A stretch of 36,262 bases of DNA from assembly GCF_018614775.1 (NCBI RefSeq), contig NZ_JAGGOF010000018.1, positions 1-36,262 of the forward strand, given 5' to 3'. Below are positions 22,597 through 30,587 of the stretch, piece by piece. The notes under the pieces were generated by a model. That model ran no database searches and had not been told where the DNA came from. It saw only the letters and a list, made by a program, of their open reading frames with translations. The position numbers and the translations under genes were made by a program. Each line of letters opens with the position of its first letter. The stretch's first letter is position 1. This DNA is from Pseudomonas fluorescens (lineage in GTDB: Bacteria; Pseudomonadota; Gammaproteobacteria; Pseudomonadales; Pseudomonadaceae).

Positions 22597-24215
22597 TAAG
22601 CTGCGGCGATCTCTCCCGGCTCAAAACTGTCCGCCCGCGCCATCTGCCACATCCGCGAATAAAACGCCCCATTCACCTCACCCGTCAGCAGCTCCCCCGG
22701 CTTCAGGAACACATGCAACTGGGAAAACAACTTGATCTCCGTGGCGGACATGCGCCGCACCAGGTGCTTGGGTTGCAACTGCGAAGGATGGTCCAGGCCC
22801 GCAGCAGCAAGCATTTCGGCCAGGGCCTTGAGGGTGTTGCGGTGGAAGTTGTAGACCCGCTGGGCCTTGTCGGGCACCACCAGGGCACGCTGGCGCAAGG
22901 TGTCCTGGGTGGCGACGCCGGTGGGGCATTTGTTGGTGTGGCAACTTTGCGACTGGATGCAGCCAATGGCGAACATGAAGCCGCGCGCGGCATTGGCCCA
23001 ATCGGCGCCGATGGCCAACACGCTGGCGATGTCGAAGGCGCTGACGACTTTGCCGCTGGCCCCCAGCTTGATCTTGTCCCGCAGGTTCAGGCCTACCAGG
23101 GTGTTGTGCACGAACAACAAGCCCTCGCGCAACGGTACGCCGATGTGGTCGGTGAACTCCACCGGTGCCGCGCCCGTGCCGCCTTCCTTGCCGTCCACTA
23201 CGATGAAGTCGGGCAGGATCCCGGTTTCCAGCATGGCCTTGGCGATGCCCATGAATTCCCAGGGGTGGCCCAGGCAAAACTTGAAGCCCACCGGTTTGCC
23301 GCCCGACAGCTCACGCAACTGTTGGACGAAGTGCATCAATTCCAGTGGCGTGGAAAACGCGCTGTGGCGGGACGGCGAGACGCAATCCTCGCCCATCAGG
23401 ATACCGCGGGTCTCGGCGATTTCCCGGGTGACCTTGTGCTTGGGCAGGATCCCGCCGTGACCGGGTTTGGCGCCCTGGCTCATCTTGATTTCAATCATCC
23501 GCACTTGCGGGTTCTGCGCCTGAACAGCGAAGCGCTCCGGGTCGAAGCGGCCATCGCTGGTGCGGCAGCCGAAATAACCGCTGCCCAGTTCCCAGGTCAG
23601 GTCGCCGCCGTGTTCGCGGTGGTAAGGGCTGATGCTGCCTTCGCCGGTGTCGTGGGCGAAGTTGCCCAGTTTCGCCCCCTGGTTCAACGCGCGGATGGCG
23701 TTGGCGCTCAGGGAACCGAAGCTCATGGCCGAGATGTTGAACACCGAGGCCGAATACGGCTGGGTGCATTGCGGGCCGCCGACGGTCACGCGAAAGCCGC
23801 TGGGGTCGCTCAACGGCGCCGGCCGCATGGAGTGGCCGATGAATTCGAAGCCGGTCTGGTACACGTCGATCAGGGTACCGAACGGTTTGTCGGCGCTTTC
23901 GTTCTTGGCCCGGGAGTAGACCAGCGAGCGCTGTGCCCGGGAGAAGGGCAGGGCATCGCTGTCGGATTCGAGCAGGTACTGGCGGATCTCCGGGCGGATG
24001 CCTTCGACCAGGTAGCGGATGTTGCCCAGGATCGGATAGTTGCGCCGCACCGCATGGCGGCTTTGCAGCAGATCGAACAGCCCCAGCAGGCTCAACAGTC
24101 CCGTCACCAGCACCATTGGCCAGAGCCAGTCGTGTTGCAAAAACGGCAGGCTGGCGAGGGTGAAAATCACACAGCCGGCAAAGAAGGCGTAACGGCTCAG
24201 CAGCGACAGGCTCAT
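22596..24215 (-). CDS. FMN-binding glutamate synthase family protein (GltB central-domain-like)
   Basis: A 539-residue protein with an N-terminal hydrophobic segment (residues about 5-60, two spans) followed by the FMN/2-oxoglutarate-binding barrel of glutamate synthase. Recognisable blocks are ISAMSFGSLSANAIRALNQG, GEGSISPYH, KMSQGAKPGHGGILPKHKV, VDGKEGGTGAAPVEF and the cysteine cluster CIQSQSCHTNKCPTGVATQD, which in this family binds an iron-sulphur centre. There is no glutaminase domain, so it is not a full glutamate synthase; the physiological reaction of these stand-alone forms is not established. The start MSLSLLSRY has AAGGAAA seven bases upstream. It is monocistronic, with a REP pair in its upstream region. 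Confidence 0.88.
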   Translation of the reverse strand: MSLSLLSRYAFFAGCVIFTLASLPFLQHDWLWPMVLVTGLLSLLGLFDLLQSRHAVRRNYPILGNIRYLVEGIRPEIRQYLLESDSDALPFSRAQRSLVYSRAKNESADKPFGTLIDVYQTGFEFIGHSMRPAPLSDPSGFRVTVGGPQCTQPYSASVFNISAMSFGSLSANAIRALNQGAKLGNFAHDTGEGSISPYHREHGGDLTWELGSGYFGCRTSDGRFDPERFAVQAQNPQVRMIEIKMSQGAKPGHGGILPKHKVTREIAETRGILMGEDCVSPSRHSAFSTPLELMHFVQQLRELSGGKPVGFKFCLGHPWEFMGIAKAMLETGILPDFIVVDGKEGGTGAAPVEFTDHIGVPLREGLLFVHNTLVGLNLRDKIKLGASGKVVSAFDIASVLAIGADWANAARGFMFAIGCIQSQSCHTNKCPTGVATQDTLRQRALVVPDKAQRVYNFHRNTLKALAEMLAAAGLDHPSQLQPKHLVRRMSATEIKLFSQLHVFLKPGELLTGEVNGAFYSRMWQMARADSFEPGEIAAA

Positions 24216-24276
24216 GCGGTTTCCTTGGGGTCGAGCATTGGGTGGTGCAATGGGGTATTCGGGAACGAACAGACCT

Positions 24277-24365
24277 GTGGCGAGGGAGCTTGCTCCCGCC
24301 CGGGCGCGCAGCGGCCGGTCTTGGGGATTGCTGCGCAATCCAGCGGCAGCAAGCTCCCTCGCCAC
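24277..24365. repeat. Inverted REP pair, GTGGCGAGGGAGC type
   Basis: GTGGCGAGGGAGCTTGCTCC and GCAAGCTCCCTCGCCAC are inverted around about 50 bp. It lies between the glutamate-synthase-like gene and the end of the signalling operon. The remaining intergenic DNA (24216-24276 and 24366-24510) shows no gene that I can support. Confidence 0.9.
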
Positions 24366-24510
24366 GGTAATCAGTGCTTCATGGCATCGGGCATTCTGCG
24401 CTGGCAGCGAAACGCTAGGCAAGCCTCTGGTGGGTAGAGGATTTCATGTGCTGAGGGCGTTATCTGTGGTTCGCTAAATCCCCCCGCCACCCTGAGACCA
24501 GGCAGGGCCA

Positions 24511-25917
24511 TCACCCCGCCAACTTCATCTGCCGCACCGGCAACTCCACCCGGAACGTCGTGCCCACCCCCACTTCACTGTGCACGGTGATCTCGCCATT
24601 GTGCTTTTTCACGATGCCGTAGGACAGCGACAGCCCGAGCCCCGTGCCTTGGCCGATGGGCTTGGTGGTGAAGAACGGGTCGAAGATTTTCTGCAGGGTT
24701 TGCGGGGGGATGCCCGAGCCGTTGTCGGCGACTTCGATCCACACGGTGTCACCGTCGACACCGTTGCGCAGGGTGATGGTGCCACGTTCGGGGCCGATGG
24801 CCTGGGCGGCGTTGACGATCAGGTTCATGATCACCTGGTTGATCTGCGACGGCAGGCATTCCACTTCCGGCAGCGGGGAGTATTCCTTGACCACGTCGGC
24901 CTTGTACTTGATTTCATTGGCGACGATGTTCAGCGTCGAATCCATGCCTTGCTGCAGATTCGCCATCTGCCATTCCTGAGTGGAATCGACGCGGGAGAAG
25001 TCCTTCAGGTCCTTGACGATCTGCCCGACGCGGCTGATGCCGTCCTTGGATTCCTTGATCAGCAGCGGAATGTCCTCGACGAGGAAATCCAGCTCCACTT
25101 GTTCGCGCAGCTTCCTCAAGGCCACCAGCTGTTCTGGCGAAGCAATGGCTTGCTCGGCGTTGCCGTAGGCGTTGAGCATTTCCTGGAGCTTGGCGAAATA
25201 GCCGTCCAGGGCGCCGAGGTTGGAAGAAATGAAGCCGATCGGGTTGTTGATTTCATGGGCCACACCGGCCGCCAGTTGCCCGAGGGAAGCGAGCTTCTCC
25301 GATTGCACCAACTGGGTTTCGAGCATCTTGCGTTCGTCGATTTCCATCTGCAGCAGCTCGCTGGCCTGTTTGAACGCCTGGGTCCGTTGTTCCACCAGGT
25401 CTTCGAGCTTGCTCATTTTCAATTGGGCGCGGGAGGTCATCGCCCATTTGGTGGTCAGGGTGTTGGCCATTTGCTGGACTTCGATGTTGTCGAAGGGTTT
25501 TTTCAGGATCAGCAGCCGGTCGTGGCCATTGAGACGGTCCAGCAGTTCATCCCACGAGTAATCCGAATAGGCGGTGCAGACCACCACTTGCAACAGCGGG
25601 TCGCGCTTCCAGAGTTCTTCGATGGTCTTGGCGCCATCCCAGCCTTCGGGCATGCGCATGTCGACAAAGGCCAGGGCATAAGGACGCTCTTTCGCAGCCG
25701 CTTCGAGCAGTTTGTTCAGGCCTTCCTGGCCACCGTAGGCCGAGTCGAGTTCGAACACGGTGGCGACCGGTTTCGGTGCCTCGCCGAACAGCGCGGTTTC
25801 CATGTCCTGCAAGTCGGTGTTGGTCTCATCCTCCGGCGTGAGGATCTTGCGGAAATCGTCATGGATGGCCGGCGTATCGTCGATCAACAGAATGCGGCGG
25901 TTAGTCAGGTTATTCAT
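24511..25917 (-). CDS. Cytoplasmic receiver - histidine kinase hybrid
   Basis: A 468-residue soluble protein. Residues 1-155 are a receiver domain ([16 protein letters not shown], phospho-acceptor Asp86 in FVDMRMP, Lys140 in LKKPFD). A coiled coil near 165-205 leads to a kinase core with the H-box [18 protein letters not shown] (His221), a Bergerat ATP site ([18 protein letters not shown]) and the G2 box GTGLGLSLS. The receiver is nearly the same module as in the two GGDEF-EAL proteins of the operon, so all three probably answer to one kinase, most likely the membrane kinase encoded just before it. Its own kinase output has no obvious dedicated receiver here unless it is the divergent HD-GYP-like protein. 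It overlaps the upstream gene by ATGA and is last in the operon. Confidence 0.92.
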   Translation of the reverse strand: MNNLTNRRILLIDDTPAIHDDFRKILTPEDETNTDLQDMETALFGEAPKPVATVFELDSAYGGQEGLNKLLEAAAKERPYALAFVDMRMPEGWDGAKTIEELWKRDPLLQVVVCTAYSDYSWDELLDRLNGHDRLLILKKPFDNIEVQQMANTLTTKWAMTSRAQLKMSKLEDLVEQRTQAFKQASELLQMEIDERKMLETQLVQSEKLASLGQLAAGVAHEINNPIGFISSNLGALDGYFAKLQEMLNAYGNAEQAIASPEQLVALRKLREQVELDFLVEDIPLLIKESKDGISRVGQIVKDLKDFSRVDSTQEWQMANLQQGMDSTLNIVANEIKYKADVVKEYSPLPEVECLPSQINQVIMNLIVNAAQAIGPERGTITLRNGVDGDTVWIEVADNGSGIPPQTLQKIFDPFFTTKPIGQGTGLGLSLSYGIVKKHNGEITVHSEVGVGTTFRVELPVRQMKLAG

Positions 25918-27716
25918 GGCTCACCTTCGGCGAGCTTCAGCGGGATCTGCAATTGGAAGGTCGCCCCCTTGCCAGGCCCCTCGCTGTGGGCGGTCAGTTG
26001 GCCGTTCATTTCAATGGCCGCCAGTGCGCAGCTGTGCAGGCCAAACCCGTGGCCTTCCTTACGCGTGGTGAAACCGTGGGCGAAGATACGTGTCATGTTT
26101 TCCTCCGGGATGCCTTCGCCTTCATCCTTGACGCTGATCTGCAAGGTCTCGCCATTCACCACTGCAGCCTTCAGGGTCATGTTTCGCGCATGGTTGGAAA
26201 CCCCCGCCATGGCGTATTTGGCATTGCTGATCAGGTTGATCAGGATCAATAGCAGGCGGTGCTTGTCACCCATGATCCTGGGGACGTCGCCATACTCCTT
26301 GAGCACCGTAACATGATGTCGGGTCAGGGCGCCCGAGTTCATGCGCAAGGCGTCTTCGAGCAGTTCGCTGACGTTCAGAGGCTCCAGCAGGCTGTTGGCC
26401 CCGGCATAGGATTGTTGGGTGGAGACGATGTCCTTGATGTGGTCCACGCTCTTGCTCAACTGCGCCAGTTCGTCGCTCAGGCCCTGCTGCTCAAGGGCGA
26501 TGGCCTCCACCAATTGGTTGAGATAACCGGGCAACAGCTTGCCTTTCTCGTCTTCGGTAAGGAAATGCCCCAGGTCATGGGCATGTTCGTTGATCAGTTG
26601 CATCGCCTTGCCCAAGCCCAGCGTCTTGCTGCTGCGCAGTTTGCGGCTGACCAGGTCGGCGGAGATGTTCACGCTGTTGAGCACGTTGCCGACGTTGTGC
26701 AGCACATTGGTGGCGATTTCCGCCATGCCGGCCTGGCGGGCGGTGTCCATCAGTTCGCTCTGGGTGTCCTTGAGCTGGCGGGTGCGTTCTTCAACCCGTT
26801 GTTCCAGTTCGTCGTTGGCGGTTTTCAGGGCGTTGTTGACCCGCTTGATCTCGGCGAAGCTGCGCATCAGCCGGATCGCCAGCCAGATCAGGATCATCAC
26901 CAGGAACGTCGCGAACAGCATCAGGTAGATATGGTTGCGCTGGTGGAAGGCGGCAGCGGTTTCCTGGTCCTTGTCGAGCAGGCTGGTGATGGCGTCGAGT
27001 CGATCCGACACGGGGACCGCTTCGATGCCCTGCAACAACTCGTTGACCTGGGGTTGTTCGCGCAGTATCAGCGCGATGTGCCGGGCCAGGATGGTCACGG
27101 CCTTCTGGAGCCCCGAGGGCAGGCGCTCCTTGTTGATGTCCAGCCGGTTCAGGCCCAGCAGCACCTCGGCGGCCGTGTCCTGGGTGGTGATCTGGGCGAA
27201 CTCCATGCTGCTGAGCAGCAAGTCGTAGGTGTCGATGGCGACATTTTGCAACTGCAATCTTTCCTCATCCGAGAGCCGGGCGAACTGGCTCTGGATATCG
27301 TCCTCGGCAGCCGGCAGGAAAGACAGGGAGTTGCGCAGTACCGCATGGTGCGACTTGAACTTTTCCACCAGGCGGGTCTTCTCCTTTACCGCTTTCAGGT
27401 AGTCGTCGCGCTGGGTGTCCCACAGCGCTGGCGCGTGGCGACCCGGGGCTGATTCAATGGCATCCAGGCGCTGCCACAGGCGGGTTATTTCGTGCAGCGG
27501 CGAGACCAGGGGGTCGTAGTTGTGGATCAGGGCGATCCGGGTCTTGAGTACCTCATTGTCCCAGATGGCGTCCTGTTGCTTGAGCTGCCGGACCAGGTCC
27601 CGGGATTCAATGTACGAGGCGGCCTGTTGCGCACCCGATTGGATATACATGAACAGCAGGATCGAAAGGAGTGATACGCCAATGAGCACCAGACCCAGGC
27701 GGTGAAGGGCTTTCAT
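25914..27716 (-). CDS. Membrane sensor histidine kinase with DAHL-like periplasmic sensor
   Basis: A 600-residue inner membrane kinase. A span at about 7-25 is followed by a periplasmic all-helical sensor (residues about 30-260) whose start, LVRQLKQQDAIWDNEVLKTR through HNYDPL, fits the DAHL domain as I recall it. A second span lies at about 262-283. A coiled coil (NDELEQRVEERTRQLKDTQS) leads to an H-box of the HNVGN type (NVLHNVGNVLNSV, His340) and an ATPase domain with NLISNAKYAM, DEGEGIP and HGFGLHS. The start is taken at 27716, giving a 4-bp ATGA overlap with the peroxidase gene; a Met at 27734 would sit inside that gene. Being adjacent to a periplasmic di-heme peroxidase, it may sense peroxide, redox state or the peroxidase itself; this is inference. 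Confidence 0.9.
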   Translation of the reverse strand: MKALHRLGLVLIGVSLLSILLFMYIQSGAQQAASYIESRDLVRQLKQQDAIWDNEVLKTRIALIHNYDPLVSPLHEITRLWQRLDAIESAPGRHAPALWDTQRDDYLKAVKEKTRLVEKFKSHHAVLRNSLSFLPAAEDDIQSQFARLSDEERLQLQNVAIDTYDLLLSSMEFAQITTQDTAAEVLLGLNRLDINKERLPSGLQKAVTILARHIALILREQPQVNELLQGIEAVPVSDRLDAITSLLDKDQETAAAFHQRNHIYLMLFATFLVMILIWLAIRLMRSFAEIKRVNNALKTANDELEQRVEERTRQLKDTQSELMDTARQAGMAEIATNVLHNVGNVLNSVNISADLVSRKLRSSKTLGLGKAMQLINEHAHDLGHFLTEDEKGKLLPGYLNQLVEAIALEQQGLSDELAQLSKSVDHIKDIVSTQQSYAGANSLLEPLNVSELLEDALRMNSGALTRHHVTVLKEYGDVPRIMGDKHRLLLILINLISNAKYAMAGVSNHARNMTLKAAVVNGETLQISVKDEGEGIPEENMTRIFAHGFTTRKEGHGFGLHSCALAAIEMNGQLTAHSEGPGKGATFQLQIPLKLAEGEP

Positions 27717-28672
27717 AGGGGCTTGCCCTCCCATTCGCCGGTCAGGGTCTTGAGGAACTCGACGATCAGCTCCGTATCCTTGCCGACGGGCTCACGGCCC
27801 AACTGGTACTTGAACATCACTTCCACCGCCTGTTCCAGCGTGGCCGCCGAGCCTTTATGGAAATACGGCGCGGTGACGGCGACGTTGCGCAGGCTCGGCA
27901 CTTTGAACACCTGGCGGTCCGCTTCATCACCGGTGACGTTGAAGCGGCCGCCGTCGGCTCGGGTGGGGTTGCCCAGGTCGGCAATGTAGTCACCCATGAC
28001 GCCGAACTTCTGGAACATGTTGCCGCCGATGTTCACGCCTTGGTGGCAAGCGATGCAGCCGTATTCCTTGAAGCGCTGGTAGCCGAATTTTTCCCGGGGC
28101 GTGAGGATGTCGGTGTTGCCCAGCAGGTACTGGTCGAAGCGTGAGTTGGGGGTCAGCAGGGTGCGTTCGAAATCGGCCAGGGCACCCTGGATGTTAGGCA
28201 GGGTCACGCCGTCGGGATAGGCTTGCTTGAAGTCCTTGGCGTAGCCCGGGTCATCGCCGATGCGCTTGACCACGGCTTCCCAGGTGCTGCCCATTTCCGT
28301 GGGACTGGTGACCACGATATGGACCTGTTCTTCCAGCGTGTCGACACGGCCGTCCCAGAACTGGTGGAAATTCAGGCTGGCGTTGAACACGGTGGGCGTG
28401 TTGACCTCCACCGGTTTGCCGTCGAAACCCAGGGACTGCGGTTTGTCATCGGCGCCACCCTTGTCCAGGCGGTGGCAACTGGCGCAGGACAGCGTGTTGT
28501 TGACCGACAACCGTGGATCATGAAACAGCCGTTGGCCCAACTGGACGCGCCTGGGGTCCAGGGCTGGAACGGGCGGCAGCGGTTTGAGCGGTTCGTCCAA
28601 TGGCTCGGCGTGAGCGGCCACGCTTAAGCCCATGAACAGGCCGAGAGCCAATAACAGTCCTGGTGACGCCAT
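27713..28672 (-). CDS. Periplasmic di-heme cytochrome c peroxidase / MauG family protein
   Basis: A 319-residue exported protein (signal peptide MASPGLLLALGLFMGLSVAAHA). Two c-type heme sites are visible, CASCH at 63-67 and CIACH at 206-210. Surrounding family motifs include LGQRLFHDPRLS, NTPTVFNASLNFHQFWDGR and, near the end, FKVPSLRNVAVTAPYFHKGS. Bacterial cytochrome c peroxidases reduce hydrogen peroxide using electrons from small cytochromes; MauG relatives instead oxidise proteins or other substrates. The start was chosen for AAGGAAG a few bases upstream and for the signal peptide; longer frames run into the upstream gene. It lies 40 bp after the EAL gene and overlaps the sensor kinase gene, an unusual place for a peroxidase. 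Confidence 0.92.
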   Translation of the reverse strand: MASPGLLLALGLFMGLSVAAHAEPLDEPLKPLPPVPALDPRRVQLGQRLFHDPRLSVNNTLSCASCHRLDKGGADDKPQSLGFDGKPVEVNTPTVFNASLNFHQFWDGRVDTLEEQVHIVVTSPTEMGSTWEAVVKRIGDDPGYAKDFKQAYPDGVTLPNIQGALADFERTLLTPNSRFDQYLLGNTDILTPREKFGYQRFKEYGCIACHQGVNIGGNMFQKFGVMGDYIADLGNPTRADGGRFNVTGDEADRQVFKVPSLRNVAVTAPYFHKGSAATLEQAVEVMFKYQLGREPVGKDTELIVEFLKTLTGEWEGKPL

Positions 28673-28712
28673 CGGATGCTTCCTTGAACATGGGTTGATG
28701 GAGCAGGCTATT

Positions 28713-30587
28713 TCATGAAAACGGGTTCGGGCGCTGTTCCCACTCGGCCATCCATTGGGCGAAGGCTTGCGGCTCCACGGGCTTGCTGAAGTAATACCCC
28801 TGGGCCTCCTCGCACTGGTGGGCGCGGAGAAAATCCAATTGCTCCAGGGTCTCCACGCCTTCGGCAATGATCTGCAGGTTCAAGCCCTTGCCCAGACTGA
28901 TGATGGTGCTCACCAGCTTTGCGTCATTGCTGTCGATGCTCAGGTCGCCGACGAACGACTGGTCGATCTTCAGCACATCCACCGGAAATTTCTGCAGGTA
29001 ACTCAGGCTCGAGTAACCGGTGCCGAAATCGTCGATGGCCAGCCTTACGCCCAGTTGCTTGATGGCCCTGAGAATGGCGACGGTGGTGTCGACGTTCTGC
29101 ATCAGCACGCTTTCGGTGATCTCCAGTTCTAACTGTGTCGGGTCCAGGCCCGTTTCCTTGAGGGTGCGGGCGATGCCTTCGACGAAACCGCGCTGGCGAA
29201 AGTCGATGGTCGAGACGTTAACTGACAGGTACAGCGGCCGCATCCCCTGGGCTTGCCACTTGACCGCCTGTTGGCAGGCTTCCTGGAGCACCCATTGGCT
29301 CAGCGGCACGATCAGTCCGCTGTCCTCGGCCACCGGGATGAAGTCCGACGGGTAAACCAGGCCATGATCCGGGCGGTTCCAGCGCACCAGCGCCTCGACA
29401 CCGACCACCTTGCCGCTGATGAGGTCGAGCTTGGGTTGGTAATGCAGCACGAATTCCTTGCGTTGCAGCGCCAGGCGCAGACCGGATTCGATGGTCTGCT
29501 GCTGGCGGGCCCGGCGGTTCATGTCTTCGGTAAAGAAACGGTAGTCGTTGGGGCCGGTTTCCTTGACGTTGCGCATCGCCGTTTCGGCTTTCTTGATCAG
29601 CGCCACGGCGTCGAAACCATCGGTCGGATAGACGCTGACGCCCAGGCTTGCGGTGACGGTCAGGTCATGGCCATCGATCGGTTGGGGCGTGCTGACCGCC
29701 GCCAGCAGTTTTTCCGCCACGCCCTTGGTCTGCTGCGAGTCGGCGATGTCACCCAGCACCACCACGAACTCATCGGAGCCGTAGCGAAACACCGAATCGG
29801 ACTCACGCACCACGGTCGCCAGCGCCCGGGCCACGCGCTTGAGCATTTCATCGCCCACCGGGTGTCCGAGGGCGTTATTGACGCGCTTGAAGCGGTCCAG
29901 GCCGATGAACATCACCGCCAGTTGCCGATCGTGTCGGCGGCACTGGGCCATGGCCTGGGTCAGGCGATCGCCCAGCAACATGCTGTTGGGCAGTTCGGTG
30001 AGCACGTCGTATTGCAGCAGGTGGGAAACCTTGAGCAGTTCCTGGACCCGTTCTTCAATGGTGCGCTCCAGGCTGCGCATTTTTCGCGCGGCATCCTGGG
30101 CCAACTGCCATTTCCAGGTCATGGCGCTGGCCATCTGGCGGATTTCCAGGGTGTCAAAGGGCTTCTTGAGGATCAGCAACTGATCGTCGAACTCGATCCG
30201 TTCGGCCATGGTTTCCCAGGTGTAATCCGAGAACGCCGTGCACAGCGCGATTTGCAGCCGTGGGTCAGCTTTCCAGAGTCGCTCGATGGTCTGCAGGCCG
30301 TCCCAACCCGGCGGCATGCGCATGTCGGCGAACACCAGCGCATAGGGCTGGCCTTCGGCCTGGGCCCGCTTGACCAGCTCCAGCGCCTCTTCACCCTGGT
30401 AGGCCGAGTCGATCTGGAACTGCAGCCGGTTGACCTGGGGTGTGCCGAACAACAGGCTCTCGGTGTCGTCCAGCGAGTCATCATTGCCGGCGCTGGGGCT
30501 GAGGATCTTGCGAAAGTCCTGGTGGATGGCCGGCGTGTCGTCCACCACCAGGATTCGCCTGTTCGCGGGTACCGATAATGGGTTCAT
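28713..30587 (-). CDS. Receiver - degenerate GGDEF - EAL protein (probable c-di-GMP phosphodiesterase)
   Basis: A 624-residue cytoplasmic response regulator. The receiver spans 1-155 with Asp88 in FADMRMPPGWDG and Lys in LKKPFD. The GGDEF domain (about 192-350) is degenerate: GSDEF at 270-274, the metal-site DLD replaced by GLD (FIGLDRF), and NN instead of ND. It keeps an RESD I-site-like motif. The EAL domain (about 365-615) looks complete: EALVRW at 398, NVS, ELEITESVLM, AIDDFGTGYSSLSYL, the Lys of VLKIDQSF, IIAEGVET and QGYYFSKP. It is therefore expected to hydrolyse c-di-GMP, with the GGDEF part possibly a GTP or c-di-GMP sensor. It overlaps the preceding receiver-PAS-GGDEF-EAL gene by ATGA. 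Confidence 0.93.
   Translation of the reverse strand: MNPLSVPANRRILVVDDTPAIHQDFRKILSPSAGNDDSLDDTESLLFGTPQVNRLQFQIDSAYQGEEALELVKRAQAEGQPYALVFADMRMPPGWDGLQTIERLWKADPRLQIALCTAFSDYTWETMAERIEFDDQLLILKKPFDTLEIRQMASAMTWKWQLAQDAARKMRSLERTIEERVQELLKVSHLLQYDVLTELPNSMLLGDRLTQAMAQCRRHDRQLAVMFIGLDRFKRVNNALGHPVGDEMLKRVARALATVVRESDSVFRYGSDEFVVVLGDIADSQQTKGVAEKLLAAVSTPQPIDGHDLTVTASLGVSVYPTDGFDAVALIKKAETAMRNVKETGPNDYRFFTEDMNRRARQQQTIESGLRLALQRKEFVLHYQPKLDLISGKVVGVEALVRWNRPDHGLVYPSDFIPVAEDSGLIVPLSQWVLQEACQQAVKWQAQGMRPLYLSVNVSTIDFRQRGFVEGIARTLKETGLDPTQLELEITESVLMQNVDTTVAILRAIKQLGVRLAIDDFGTGYSSLSYLQKFPVDVLKIDQSFVGDLSIDSNDAKLVSTIISLGKGLNLQIIAEGVETLEQLDFLRAHQCEEAQGYYFSKPVEPQAFAQWMAEWEQRPNPFS

Noticed and set aside
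22563..24437. Long rightward open frame (over 600 codons) opposite the glutamate-synthase-like gene
   Set aside because: It is the antisense shadow of a well-recognised gene; the translation is rich in Gly/Ala/His/Gln with no family motif, as expected from GC-rich codon bias.
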